From Micromonospora polyrhachis (GTDB taxonomy: Bacteria > Actinomycetota > Actinomycetes > Mycobacteriales > Micromonosporaceae), in NCBI RefSeq assembly GCF_014203835.1, contig NZ_JACHJW010000001.1:1116001-1180000 (forward strand): a stretch of DNA of 64,000 nt, written 5' to 3'. This document shows, in pieces, positions 53,842 through 62,708 of this stretch; position 1 is the stretch's first letter; every line of letters begins with the position of its first letter. The position numbers and the translations under genes were made by a program. The notes beneath the pieces were generated by a model. The model was not told where the DNA came from. It was given only the letters and a program-made list of their open reading frames with translations, and did not search any database.

Positions 53842-54692
53842 CCACGCTCTCCTCCCCCAGCCATCGAACCGGTCCGACCGGTCCGCCTCGGTCGGCCGGT
53901 TCCCGGGTGGCCCGTACCGCTCCGACCGGCGGCGGGTTGACCGGGGCGATCGCCAGCGAGTGGACCAAGCTCTGGTCGGTGCGTACGACGTGGTGGGCAC
54001 TGTTGGCCAGCGTGCTGTTAATGGCGGCCACCGCCGGGCAGCTCGCCATCTATGCCGCCAACGCCAACACCAACGACGACCCGGCCGACGATCCAGGCGT
54101 GGTCGGCGTGGGCCGGATCGTGATCGACTCGATGGAGCTGACCCAGTACGCCGTCCTGGCGGTGGCACTGCTGGTGATCACTTCCGAGTACGCCACCGGC
54201 ACGATCCGCGCCACGTTGCAGTGGACTCCGTCACGGACCAAGATGCTGCTGGCCAAGGCCACCGTCGTCGGCGCGGTCACCTTTCCGGTCGGCCTGCTGC
54301 TCGGTGTGGTCGGAACGGTCGTGGCCCGACCGGTGCTCGGCAAGTGGGGCACCATGCCGGTCGGCGAGACGGTGGGTGACATCGCGGCCGTCGCCGCCTA
54401 CCTGACCCTGATCGGGGTGTTCACCCTCGGTCTCGGGGCGGCGCTGCGCAGCGCGGTACTGACCCTGACTATTCTCTTCCTGAGCCTGATGATCATCCCG
54501 CTGTCGTTGCAGGAGCCGGACATTCCGGTGCTCACCTGGATCGCCGACCTCTTCCCCGGGGTGGCCGGTGCGCACTTCATGCGCGGCGACACCGACCCGT
54601 ACCCGCCCGTTGTCGGCCTGCTGCTGCTCACCGGCTGGGCGATGGTGGCGCTGTTCGCCGGCCGGCTGGTGTTGCGGCGGCGCGACGCCTGA
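53838..54692 (+). CDS. ABC-2 type transporter permease
   Basis: A 284-aa membrane protein with about six helices after a 35-residue basic N-terminus. The family start is AIASEWTKLWSVRTTWWALL, and LVITSEYATGTIRATLQWTP in the second third is the highly typical ABC2_membrane_4 motif. The ATG overlaps the lipase stop. With the ATPase at 51744 it makes an exporter. A histidine kinase/response regulator pair is convergent with this operon and may control it. Confidence 0.85.
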   Translation: MTTLSSPSHRTGPTGPPRSAGSRVARTAPTGGGLTGAIASEWTKLWSVRTTWWALLASVLLMAATAGQLAIYAANANTNDDPADDPGVVGVGRIVIDSMELTQYAVLAVALLVITSEYATGTIRATLQWTPSRTKMLLAKATVVGAVTFPVGLLLGVVGTVVARPVLGKWGTMPVGETVGDIAAVAAYLTLIGVFTLGLGAALRSAVLTLTILFLSLMIIPLSLQEPDIPVLTWIADLFPGVAGAHFMRGDTDPYPPVVGLLLLTGWAMVALFAGRLVLRRRDA

Positions 54693-54707
54693 CGGTTTGT
54701 CGTCGAC

Positions 54708-54747
54708 GAGTCGACCGGCGGCGATATCGGGCCGCCGGTCGACTCGT
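54708..54747. terminator. Bidirectional terminator hairpin
   Basis: A perfect 16-bp stem (CGAGTCGACCGGCGGC at 54708-54723, its complement at 54732-54747) with an eight-base loop, between the convergent ABC permease and response regulator genes. A further partial repeat of the arm follows at 54754-54774. Confidence 0.8.
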
Positions 54748-54775
54748 GCGATATCCGGCCGCCGGGTCGACGGGC

Positions 54776-55429
54776 TCACGCAGCGTCCACCAGCCCGGCC
54801 TCGTACGCGATGATCGCCGCCTGGACCCGGTTCCGGACACCCAGTCGGCTGAAGATCGTGCTCAGGTAGCTCTTCACGGTGCCCTCCACCAGGAACAGCC
54901 GCCGGCCTATCTCGGCGTTGGACAGCCCAGCACCGACCAGTGCCAACACCTCACGTTCCCGTTCGGTGAGTGTGGCGGTGCGGTCCCGCGCCGCCGGCCC
55001 CCGGGCCATCCGTTCACCGCCCAGCGCGAGCACCCGGCGGGCCACCCGGGGCGACAGGTACGCTGCCCCGGCGGCCACCGCCCGTACCCCGGCGATCAGT
55101 TCCCGGGGGTCGCCGGACTTGAGTAGGAATCCGCTCGCCCCGTCACCGAGCGCCCGGGCGATGTAGTCGTCCTCGCCGAACGTGGTGAGCATGACCACGG
55201 CGGTCTCCGGCACGAGCTGCCGGATCTGCGCAGCGGCGGCCAGCCCGTCGAGCCGGGGCATCCGGATGTCCAGCAACGCCACCTGCGGCCGGTGCGCACG
55301 GACCAGCGCGACCGCCTCCCGCCCGTCGGCCGCCTCCGCGACCACGTCGATCTCCGGATCGGCGGCCAGAATCGCCTTCACCCCGGCCCGGATCATCGCC
55401 TCGTCGTCGGCCAACAGCACCGAGATCAC
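54776..55429 (-). CDS. NarL/LuxR-type response regulator
   Basis: A 217-aa response regulator. The receiver domain at 1-120 has acidic residues in LLADDEAMIR, the phospho-acceptor Asp in VALLDIRMPRLDG near 54 and the Lys in GFLLKSGDPRE. A LuxR helix-turn-helix lies near 152-205 (TLTEREREVLALVGAGLSNAEIG, then GTVKSYLSTIFSRL). GGAG lies nine bases before the GTG. It is 105 bases downstream of the histidine kinase gene, which should phosphorylate it. Confidence 0.9.
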   Translation of the reverse strand: MISVLLADDEAMIRAGVKAILAADPEIDVVAEAADGREAVALVRAHRPQVALLDIRMPRLDGLAAAAQIRQLVPETAVVMLTTFGEDDYIARALGDGASGFLLKSGDPRELIAGVRAVAAGAAYLSPRVARRVLALGGERMARGPAARDRTATLTEREREVLALVGAGLSNAEIGRRLFLVEGTVKSYLSTIFSRLGVRNRVQAAIIAYEAGLVDAA

Positions 55430-55534
55430 TCTCTGCTCTCCTGAGGTGTGTAAGGAAGGGGCCCTCGTTATCGCTTTCCGCAGCGGAAGGGGCCCATCCT
55501 GTCCTCTCCGCGCGGGGGGTGTGGGAAGTGACGG

Positions 55535-57280
55535 TCAGCCGGTCAGGTGGTGTTTGGCCGTCAGGCGACCGTCGGCGAAGCACAGCCGGTAGGTCGGCTG
55601 GGCGAACGGGAAGTTGCCGTCGGTGTAGTACTCGCAGACCGAGCCGGCCGGCGGTACGGGTAGGTGTTCGCCGGTCGGTGCCGCCACCTGCCGGCCCGGC
55701 AGCACCTCCCGCAGGTCCACCCGTTGCTCGCCGAGCCGCAGCCGATCGAAGTCTCGTTGCTCCAGGACGGCGTTGAACGTGGCGAGCGGGTAGTAGACCA
55801 GCGACAGCACCGCCGCGATAGCCAGCGGGACGGCGACCGCCACCAGCAGGCTACGTCGTACCCGCCGTCGGGCGTGGTGCATCCGGAACGCCGCATCGGA
55901 GGACAGGAGCGGCGCAGCCACGTCGAGCAGCGGCTCATCGTCCACACCGGACACCCGTTCGACGCCGCCGTGTGGTAGTCGGGCGGTCACCGCGAATCCG
56001 CCGCCGCACGGGCCCGCCGAGAGGGTGCCGCCGGCCAGCCGTACCCGCTCCCGCAGGGCGAGCAGGCCGGAGCCGGTGGACGCCCGAGCTGGTAGCGGTC
56101 CGGCCGGGGGCGGCTCGTTGCGTACGCTCACCTCGGTCCACTCCCCCGTCCCGGTGACCCGGACCACGACCGGCGCGCCCGGGGCGTACCGGGCGGCGTT
56201 GGTCAGCGCCTCCTGCACCACCCGGTACGCCGCCCGGTCTGCCATCGGGGACAGTTCTCCGCCGGATCGAGGGCCGGCGAGCAACGGATCGTCAGCCGGC
56301 TGACCGTCGAGCAACGGATCAACAGCGGGGTGACCGTCGAGCAACAGGTCTGTCGCTGGCCGTTCCCTCGCCGGATCGGCAGCGGGCGGGCCGTCGAACG
56401 GTGGTTGGCCCACCAGCTGGACCGACATACCCGCGTCGCGGGCCCCGGCGACCAGATCGGGGATGCTCTCGTCTGCCGGCCGGGTGGCCGACGGTCCGGT
56501 GTCCTCGCGGAGCACCCCGATGATGTCCCGCAGCCGGTCGGTGGCGGCGGCGACACTGACCCGCAGTTCACCGGCAGCCCGGCGGTGTCGTTCGTCCAGG
56601 CCCGGCGTCAGCTCCAGGGCACCGGCCCGCAGTGCGATCAGGCTCAGGTCGTGCCCCAGTGAGTCGTGCATGTCCTGGGCGATCCGGGCGCGTTCCCGCA
56701 TCCGGATCCGCTCGGCGGCCCCACGCTGCTCGCGTTCGAGCAGGTCGGCCTGCTCCCACCCGGCCAGGACCAGCGCCTGGTGCTGCCGTCGGTAGCGGCC
56801 CAGCAACCAGGGGAACACGCCGGCGAACAACAGTACGGTGGCGATCAGGAACCAGCTGCTCACGTCCAGGTCGAGCACGCCGAGGTTGAGTACCGTGCCG
56901 CCGAGCGCGATCACGGCGAAGATCCACACCGCTGGCCGGGCCCGCGCTGCTCGCAGCCCCAGCAGATAGCTCATCACCGGAATGCCGAAGACGAAGTTGC
57001 CGTCGAAGATGGTGGGCAGCACCACCAGCACCAGCGACACCGCCGGGTGGCGCCGACTCAACACCACCGCGACGCCGACCAACGACAGCGACCCGGCCAG
57101 GCGGAGACCGGTCGGCAGGTCCGGCCAGGGTACGAGCAGCGCCCAGGTGATCGGTGCCGACAGTGCCGCCCAGAGCAGAACGTCGAACAGCCGTTCCTGC
57201 CGGTTTCGCGATCCGGCCCGCACCAGCCCACCCCCGATGTCGCGCCACACCGCCATCCGGCCACACCGCCATCCGGCCAT
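55535..57280 (-). CDS. Sensor histidine kinase (HisKA_3) with C-terminal membrane extension
   Basis: A sensor kinase of up to 581 aa. An N-terminal membrane domain has about four to five helices. HisKA_3 carries the phospho-accepting histidine in RIAQDMHDSLGHDLSLIA near 205, and a HATPase domain starts around 345 (AYRVVQEALTNAARYAPG) with a G-box GSGLLALRERVRLAGG. Between them lies a Pro/Asp-rich insert with ten-residue repeats. Unusually, the protein continues after the ATPase with a membrane helix (LLVAVAVPLAIAAVLSLVYY) and about 80 further residues including EYYTDGNFPFAQPTYRLCF. Starts at 57280, 57256 or later are possible. It pairs with the response regulator downstream. Confidence 0.85.
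   Translation of the reverse strand: MAGWRCGRMAVWRDIGGGLVRAGSRNRQERLFDVLLWAALSAPITWALLVPWPDLPTGLRLAGSLSLVGVAVVLSRRHPAVSLVLVVLPTIFDGNFVFGIPVMSYLLGLRAARARPAVWIFAVIALGGTVLNLGVLDLDVSSWFLIATVLLFAGVFPWLLGRYRRQHQALVLAGWEQADLLEREQRGAAERIRMRERARIAQDMHDSLGHDLSLIALRAGALELTPGLDERHRRAAGELRVSVAAATDRLRDIIGVLREDTGPSATRPADESIPDLVAGARDAGMSVQLVGQPPFDGPPAADPARERPATDLLLDGHPAVDPLLDGQPADDPLLAGPRSGGELSPMADRAAYRVVQEALTNAARYAPGAPVVVRVTGTGEWTEVSVRNEPPPAGPLPARASTGSGLLALRERVRLAGGTLSAGPCGGGFAVTARLPHGGVERVSGVDDEPLLDVAAPLLSSDAAFRMHHARRRVRRSLLVAVAVPLAIAAVLSLVYYPLATFNAVLEQRDFDRLRLGEQRVDLREVLPGRQVAAPTGEHLPVPPAGSVCEYYTDGNFPFAQPTYRLCFADGRLTAKHHLTG
56281..56355. repeat. 30-bp repeats in the histidine kinase insert
   Basis: Units at 56281-56310 and 56311-56340 share GCAACGGATC and TGACCGTCGA; a partial third follows from 56341. 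They encode LLDGQPADDP-like ten-residue units between the dimerisation and ATPase domains. Confidence 0.8.
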
Positions 57281-57381
57281 CCGGCCAGGCTACCGGCGCT
57301 CCGACCTGCGGCGTTACTGACGAAAGTCAGGTAGCTGCCGATGGTGCCGACCCGACGACGCGTCACGGGGTGGTACCGGGC

Positions 57382-58314
57382 CTACGGCACGTCACGGGGT
57401 GGTCGTGGCGTTCCGGCGGCACCCTGACGGGCGTACCGGGCGGGTGGCGCACCTACCTGCGCGGTGAAGTCGCGAACAAGGTGGGCCTGATCGCTATAGC
57501 CCAGTTCAGCGGCGAGCGCCGCCCAGCTGACCTTCTCACCGCTGGCGGCACGGTCGGCCGCCTCGTGCAGGCGGTAGAGCCGGATCACCCACTTCGGGCT
57601 GGCCCCGACGTACTCGGCGAACAGCCGCTGAAGCTGACGCGGGGTGGTGCCGGCCTGGCGGGCCAGCTCGTCGACCCGGGCGATCGCCGGATCGACCGCG
57701 ATGCGGGCGACCACGCCGTCCACCTCCGCCGCTGTCGGGTCGATCACCGGTCCAGCAGCGAGTAGCAGGGCGTCCAGCTGGTTCAACAGCGCCTGGCGAC
57801 CGCTGCCCGTATCGTCGGCGTCGTCGCCGGGGGTGTGACCGAGGTCGATGGTGAGCTGCCGGACGGCTGCCTCACCGGCCGCGAAGACCTCGGTCAGCGG
57901 CAGGAACCTGTCGGTGATGGTGGCCACCGGCATACCGAGGAACGGGCGGAAGCCCCCCGGCCGGAACCGTGCTCCGACCACCCAACCGGTGTCACGCAGC
58001 GTCTCGTCGTAATGGCCACGGATGACCCCGGCGATCCAGGACCGGGTCGGCCCGGCCGCCGTCGGGCGCGCTCGCCCGTCGGTGACGACGAGGTTGACCG
58101 ACGGGTGCGGCAAGATCCGCTGACGGTACGGCGACTCGCCACGCAGGTCGTACTCCACGATCCAGTAGTGCGCCACGAACGGTGCCAGCTCGGGCGCGGG
58201 CCGCCACCGGGCGTAGCGGAGCCTCTCCCGGGCCGCCCGGACGTGGACGAAGCCTCGATCATCGGGCCAGCCCAGCGCCGCTCGGCCCGGCTCACCCCGG
58301 GGTGCAGCCAGCAT
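57382..58314 (-). CDS. AraC family regulator
   Basis: A 310-aa regulator. The N-terminal part (about 1-190) resembles DUF6597-type sensing domains (RYARWRPAPELAPFVAHYWIVEY, then ILPHPSVNLVVTDGRA, then RFRPGGFRPFLG). The C-terminal AraC double helix-turn-helix lies near 215-300 (RVDELARQAGTTPRQLQRLF, then LAAELGYSDQAHLVRDF). I start at the ATG at 58314, since the frame further upstream has no family sequence. Targets are unknown. Confidence 0.85.
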   Translation of the reverse strand: MLAAPRGEPGRAALGWPDDRGFVHVRAARERLRYARWRPAPELAPFVAHYWIVEYDLRGESPYRQRILPHPSVNLVVTDGRARPTAAGPTRSWIAGVIRGHYDETLRDTGWVVGARFRPGGFRPFLGMPVATITDRFLPLTEVFAAGEAAVRQLTIDLGHTPGDDADDTGSGRQALLNQLDALLLAAGPVIDPTAAEVDGVVARIAVDPAIARVDELARQAGTTPRQLQRLFAEYVGASPKWVIRLYRLHEAADRAASGEKVSWAALAAELGYSDQAHLVRDFTAQVGAPPARYARQGAAGTPRPPRDVP

Positions 58315-58358
58315 CGGATCCGCTGTCGGCCGGGTCTCTCCGGTCGGCACCGGCGTGC

Positions 58359-58514
58359 TCAGTTGAGCCAGTGCAGCGTGCTGATGACCAGCCACACCGC
58401 CAGGCCGACCAGGGCCAAGCCGATGAGTGTGCACAGGGCGAACCACAGCTTGATGCCGAACGGAATCTTCGGGTCCCCGGTGGTGGCGGGGTGCTGGCCG
58501 GCAAGAGGGCGCAA
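58359..58514 (-). CDS. Small single-pass membrane protein
   Basis: A 51-aa protein with one hydrophobic helix near its C-terminus (WFALCTLIGLALVGLAVWLV). The frame is open to 58679, but an excellent site AAGGAG lies just before the TTG at 58514, which I take as the start. Its function is unknown. It lies 44 bases before the AraC gene and could be cotranscribed. Confidence 0.55.
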   Translation of the reverse strand: MRPLAGQHPATTGDPKIPFGIKLWFALCTLIGLALVGLAVWLVISTLHWLN

Positions 58515-58713
58515 GGATTCTCCTTGGGGAGGTTCGGGTGCTCCTTCGGGCTCAGTCTGACGATGTCCACTGAACCACCACCGGGTGGGTGGTCGACAGG
58601 GCCGACGGACTCTCCTGCCGACGACAAGGTTGAGGTAGAGCACGGGTACGGCATCACCAGATCCGTCGCGTTTCTTCAAGAGTCAGCGTCAAACCGTGCC
58701 TACTGTCACGTAC

Positions 58714-59301
58714 ATGCACGAATCACTACCCGAGGCCATGACCGAGGCGATGCGACGGACAGCGGAGATCGTCCACGCCGTACGACCGGACCAGCTCACC
58801 CTGCCCACTCCCTGTGCGGAGTTCGACGTGGCAGCGCTGGGCCGCCACCTCACGTACTGGGGGGTGCTCTTCTCGGAACAGGCCGCCCGTAAGCAGCAAC
58901 CAGCGCCCGACGCGGGACCGGACGATGTCGGTACCGACTGGGCCGAGACGTTCACCCGGCACGCCGACCGCACCGCGGCAGCCTGGTCGATCCCCGACGC
59001 CTGGACGGGTACGACCTTCCTCGCCGGTGCTTCGATGCCCGCCCCGCTGGTCGGCTCGCTGATGCTGGCCGAGTTGGTGTTGCATGGCTGGGATCTGGCC
59101 GTGGCGACCGGGCAGCGGCCGACCTACTCCGAGGCGGTCGCCAACACAACATTGGAAATCATCGAACGGATGGCTGGCCAGGGGCGGGCCGCCGGAATCT
59201 TCGCCGATCCGGTGCCGGTGCCGGACTCCGCGTCATCGCTGGAGCGGGCGCTGGGGCTCAGTGGCCGTGACCCGGTGTGGCCGACTCGCCGCTCGGACTG
59301 A
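58714..59301 (+). CDS. Maleylpyruvate isomerase-fold (DinB-like, TIGR03086-type) protein
   Basis: A 195-aa paralogue of the protein at 48995. It shows TLPTPCAEFDVAALGRHLTY (metal His) and MLAELVLHGWDLAVATG, and ends SGRDPVWPT, typical of the TIGR03086 group. Actinomycetes carry many such genes, tied to mycothiol chemistry but mostly uncharacterised. A GTG at 58696 is also in frame; TACTGT ends seven bases before the ATG at 58714, so I prefer a leaderless start there. Confidence 0.8.
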   Translation: MHESLPEAMTEAMRRTAEIVHAVRPDQLTLPTPCAEFDVAALGRHLTYWGVLFSEQAARKQQPAPDAGPDDVGTDWAETFTRHADRTAAAWSIPDAWTGTTFLAGASMPAPLVGSLMLAELVLHGWDLAVATGQRPTYSEAVANTTLEIIERMAGQGRAAGIFADPVPVPDSASSLERALGLSGRDPVWPTRRSD

Positions 59302-59358
59302 TCGCCTCCGTCGGCACCGCCCCCCTGGCCGCCGACGTCAGCCGGATTGGACCTGCCC

Positions 59359-60090
59359 TCACTGGATGTCCTCGGCCCAGCTACGCCAATCGTCGAGGAC
59401 GCCGTAGAGCGCCGGGGTGAGCCAGCCGGGCGCGGAGCGTTGGAACACCCCGGGCTCCAGGGTGCCGGCCCCGTCGGGCAGCGCACCGACCATGTTGGGC
59501 ACCAGGTCGGTCAGGTTGGCCCAGTGCACCAGTTGCGGTTCGACCGGCCAGGCACCGAGCACCACCCCGGCCGGGATGGCGCGCCGGTCCAGCGCCTCCA
59601 GGGTGAGTGCGGTGTGGTTGAGCGTCCCCAGCCCGGCCCGGCAGACGACCACCGCTGGCGCGCCGAGGGAGACCGCCAGGTCGGCCACGGTCCACGGCTC
59701 CCCGGAGGGGCGGACCCCCATCGGCACCAGCAACCCACCGGCCCCCTCGACCAGCACCAGATCGTGCTTCTCCGCCTGGGCGCGGACCGCGTCGACGACG
59801 GTGTACAGCTCCAACGGCTCCAGCCCGGCGACCCGGGCGGCGGCCAGTGGGGCGAGCGGGTCCGGATAGTCGGCCAGGGTCATCGAGGTCACCGGCGCGG
59901 CCAGCCGCTCGACCACGTCCACGTCGGTCGGCGCGCCACCGGCCGTACCGGTCTGGCCGGGTTTGACCACGGCGACCCGCAGGCCGGCGGCCTGCGCCGC
60001 CGCGGTGATGGCGGCGGTCACCACGGTCTTGCCGACGTCGGTGTCGGTGCCGGTCACCACGATCGGGCCGGACCAGGCGGCGGCGGTCAT
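59359..60090 (-). CDS. bioD: Dethiobiotin synthetase
   Basis: A 243-aa ATP-dependent carboxylase that closes the ureido ring of 7,8-diaminopelargonate to give dethiobiotin. The P-loop GTDTDVGKTVVTAAI lies near residue 14, VKPGQTGT near 41, and LVLVEGAGGLLVPMG near 116 (substrate and metal binding). The start overlaps nothing; it follows bioF by 34 bases and is in the same operon. bioA is not in the window. Confidence 0.9.
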   Translation of the reverse strand: MTAAAWSGPIVVTGTDTDVGKTVVTAAITAAAQAAGLRVAVVKPGQTGTAGGAPTDVDVVERLAAPVTSMTLADYPDPLAPLAAARVAGLEPLELYTVVDAVRAQAEKHDLVLVEGAGGLLVPMGVRPSGEPWTVADLAVSLGAPAVVVCRAGLGTLNHTALTLEALDRRAIPAGVVLGAWPVEPQLVHWANLTDLVPNMVGALPDGAGTLEPGVFQRSAPGWLTPALYGVLDDWRSWAEDIQ

Positions 60091-60124
60091 CCGGTCTCCT
60101 CCGGTGCGGTCCGGGCAGCGCCAA

Positions 60125-61354
60125 TCATCCGGTCTCCTCCATTGCGGTCCGGGCGGCCGTCGGGGCAGTCGCGACGATCACGTCGAGCGCCCGGTCGAAG
60201 TCGGCCGACGGCACCCCCACGTTGATCGTCAGTCGCAGCCGGGACCGGCTGTCCGGGGTGGACGGCGGGCGGAAGCAGCCGACGGCGACGCCCCGGTCGA
60301 GGCAGCTCGCCGCCCATGCCACCGCCGACTCCGCATCGGGTGCGGCGACCGACAGCACCGCGCCGGCCGGCGTGGAGACCACCAACCCGGCTGCACGCAG
60401 TCGCTGTACCGCGTGGTCGGCCCGTCGGGCCGACTCGGCCCGCAGATGGTCACCGGTCCGCAGATGGTCGCCGGAGCGCGGGCGGTCACCGATACGCAAG
60501 GGGTCACCGACGCGGGCGAGTCGGGTCGCGGCGAGCACCCCGGCGACCACCGCCGGGGGCAACGCGGTGTCGAAGATGAAGGTACGACCGGTGTCGACCA
60601 GGTGTTGGATCAGCTCGGCCGGTCCGGCGACCAGCCCGCCGGCCCCGCCGAGCGCCTTCGACAGGGTCGCGGTCACCACCACGTCCGGCTCGCCGGCCAG
60701 TCCGGCGGCGGCCACCGACCCGGCCCCGCCGGGACCGGCCACGCCCAGCGCGTGTGCCTCGTCGACCAGTAGTTGTGCGCCGTACTCCCGGACGACGGCG
60801 TGCAGCGCGGCGAGCGGGGCCAGGTCACCGTCGACCGAGAAGACGGACTCGGTCACCACCACGGCCGGCCGGCCGCGTGCCGCCGCCAGCGCCGCGTCGA
60901 CGGCGGCGACGTCCAGGTGCGGGGTGACCAGGGTCTCCGCACCGGAGAGTCGACAGCCGTCGATGAGTGAGGCGTGGTTGTGGGCGTCGGAGACCAGCAG
61001 GGTGCGCGGCCGGACCAGGGCCCGTACGGCGGCCAGGTTGGCCAGGTAGCCGGAGGAGAAGACCAGGGACCGCACCGCGCCGAGCCAGGCGGCGAGTTCC
61101 GCCTCCAGTGCGTCGTGCAGGTCGGTGGAGCCTCGGACCAGGCGGGAGCCGGTGGCCCCCAGCCCGTACTCGGACAGCGCCCGCGCTGCCGCGGCCGTCA
61201 CGTCGGGATGGTGGGACAGGCCGAGATAGTCGTTACCGGCCAGGTCGACCGCGCCATCCGCCGCCCCGCGCGGGCGTAGCCGCCGGGTCAGTCCCGCCCG
61301 GGCGCGCAGCTGGGCCCGACGATCGAGTGTTGCCAGCCAGTTCGCCACGGTCAC
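60125..61354 (-). CDS. bioF: 8-amino-7-oxononanoate synthase
   Basis: A 409-aa PLP enzyme joining pimeloyl thioester and alanine. Signs are DYLGLSHHPDVTAAAARAL near residue 44, STDLHDALEAELA near 80, LLVDEAHALGVAGPGGAGS near 195 and the PLP-lysine motif TATLSKALGGAGG near 230. Around residues 281-305 the protein has an added stretch of six-residue repeats (GDRPRS, GDHLRT and similar), which is not usual in BioF. It is divergent from bioB and is followed by bioD. Confidence 0.88.
   Translation of the reverse strand: MTVANWLATLDRRAQLRARAGLTRRLRPRGAADGAVDLAGNDYLGLSHHPDVTAAAARALSEYGLGATGSRLVRGSTDLHDALEAELAAWLGAVRSLVFSSGYLANLAAVRALVRPRTLLVSDAHNHASLIDGCRLSGAETLVTPHLDVAAVDAALAAARGRPAVVVTESVFSVDGDLAPLAALHAVVREYGAQLLVDEAHALGVAGPGGAGSVAAAGLAGEPDVVVTATLSKALGGAGGLVAGPAELIQHLVDTGRTFIFDTALPPAVVAGVLAATRLARVGDPLRIGDRPRSGDHLRTGDHLRAESARRADHAVQRLRAAGLVVSTPAGAVLSVAAPDAESAVAWAASCLDRGVAVGCFRPPSTPDSRSRLRLTINVGVPSADFDRALDVIVATAPTAARTAMEETG
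60441..60512. repeat. Four 18-bp repeats inside bioF
   Basis: Four adjacent 18-bp units (60441, 60459, 60477, 60495) share CGC, four variable bases, then GGTCACCG or GGTCGCCG. They add 24 residues (GDxxRx units) to a loop of BioF and keep the frame. Confidence 0.8.
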
Positions 61355-61449
61355 CCCCTCGGCTCGGTGGCGGACCGCCGGACACCGGCACGGCCTCCCG
61401 TACGAACGCCCCCGACCGGCGAAAATACCACTTCCGACATGGTCGGCCG

Positions 61450-61465
61450 GGTCGGCATGCCGACC
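61450..61465. promoter_or_regulatory. Palindrome in the bioF-bioB divergent region
   Basis: A perfect 16-bp dyad GGTCGGCATGCCGACC. It ends eight bases before TAGGGT (61474-61479), which itself ends six bases before the bioB ATG. There is no ribosome binding site, so bioB is probably leaderless and the dyad lies in its -35 zone, a good place for a biotin repressor. Confidence 0.5.
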
Positions 61466-61485
61466 GCACCTAGTAGGGTACGACC

Positions 61486-62481
61486 ATGTCAGAGATCCTC
61501 GATCAGGCTCGTACCCAGGTGCTCGAAAACGGTGTCGGGCTCGATGAGGCCGGGGTGCTCGCCGTACTGCGCCTGCCCGACGAGCAGCTGGCCGCCGCCC
61601 TGCAACTGGCCCACGACGTGCGGATGCGCTGGTGCGGACCGGAGGTCGAGGTCGAGGGGATCGTCTCGCTCAAGACCGGCGGCTGCCCGGAGGACTGTCA
61701 CTTCTGTTCGCAGTCGGGCCTGTTCGCCTCCCCGGTGCGCTCGGTCTGGCTGGACATCCCCTCCCTGGTGAAGGCGGCGAAGCAGACCGCTGCCACCGGG
61801 GCGACCGAGTTCTGCATCGTCGCCGCCGTCCGCGGCCCGGACGAGCGGCTGATGAAGCAGCTACGCGAGGGGGTCGCCGCGATCCGGGCGGAGGTGGAGA
61901 TCCAGGTCGCCGCCTCGCTCGGCATGCTCACCCAGGCCCAGGTCGACGAGCTGGTCGAGATGGGGGTGCACCGCTACAACCACAACCTGGAGACCTGCCG
62001 CTCGCACTTCCCCAAGGTGGTCACCACGCACTCCTGGGAGGAGCGTTGGGAGACGCTGACGATGGTGCGCGCCTCCGGCATGGAGGTCTGCTGCGGTGGC
62101 ATCCTCGGCCTGGGTGAGACGCTGGAGCAGCGCGCCGAGTTCGCCGCCCAGCTCGCCGAGCTGGAGCCGCACGAGGTGCCGCTGAACTTCCTCAACCCGC
62201 GCCCGGGCACACCCATGGGCGACCTGCCGGTGGTCGAGGCACGCGACGCGCTGCGGGCCATCGCCGCGTTCCGGCTCGCGATGCCCCGGACCATCCTCCG
62301 GTACGCGGGCGGCCGGGAGATCACCCTCGGTGACCTCGGCACCCGGGACGGGCTGCTCGGCGGCATCAACGCGGTGATCGTGGGCAATTACCTGACCACT
62401 CTGGGTCGCCCGGCCAACGCCGACCTGGAGTTGCTGGACGACCTGAAGATGCCGGTCAAGGCCCTGTCCGCGACGCTCTGA
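61486..62481 (+). CDS. bioB: Biotin synthase
   Basis: A 331-aa radical-SAM enzyme inserting sulfur into dethiobiotin. The three cluster cysteines are in [14 protein letters not shown] near residue 67. Further family blocks are [16 protein letters not shown] near 105, [16 protein letters not shown] near 163, and [14 protein letters not shown] near 235. It starts 131 bases from bioF on the other strand, and the short bsaP-like gene follows after ten bases. Its sequence length and order are standard for the actinobacterial type. Confidence 0.93.
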   Translation: MSEILDQARTQVLENGVGLDEAGVLAVLRLPDEQLAAALQLAHDVRMRWCGPEVEVEGIVSLKTGGCPEDCHFCSQSGLFASPVRSVWLDIPSLVKAAKQTAATGATEFCIVAAVRGPDERLMKQLREGVAAIRAEVEIQVAASLGMLTQAQVDELVEMGVHRYNHNLETCRSHFPKVVTTHSWEERWETLTMVRASGMEVCCGGILGLGETLEQRAEFAAQLAELEPHEVPLNFLNPRPGTPMGDLPVVEARDALRAIAAFRLAMPRTILRYAGGREITLGDLGTRDGLLGGINAVIVGNYLTTLGRPANADLELLDDLKMPVKALSATL

Positions 62482-62491
62482 GAGGGACAGC

Positions 62492-62668
62492 ATGTGGTGT
62501 GACCGGTGCGGGCAGCCGGCTACGGAAGGCTCGCACGACAGTTGCCGGGCGGCCCGAGAGCTGGAGCCGCCCCGCTTCTGTACCCGTTGCAAACGGCGGA
62601 TGAAGGTGCAGGTCCTGCCGGTCGGCTGGGCGGCGACCTGTGTGGAGCACGGCGAGTTCCGGGGATGA
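62492..62668 (+). CDS. bsaP: Biotin synthase auxiliary protein (BsaP-like)
   Basis: A 58-aa protein beginning [18 protein letters not shown] and ending CVEHGEFRG. It has six cysteines: pairs at residues 3/6 and 30/33 (FCTRCKRR), plus 18 and 50. Size, cysteine pattern and place directly after bioB match the small auxiliary protein that mycobacterial-type biotin synthases need, thought to carry or help a cofactor or iron-sulfur cluster. GAGAGGG lies before the ATG, and the gene is clearly coupled to bioB by a ten-base gap. Confidence 0.8.
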   Translation: MWCDRCGQPATEGSHDSCRAARELEPPRFCTRCKRRMKVQVLPVGWAATCVEHGEFRG

Positions 62669-62708
62669 CCCGAACACGGTTGGCCGGTCGGAGCGTCAGG
62701 ACGATCGT

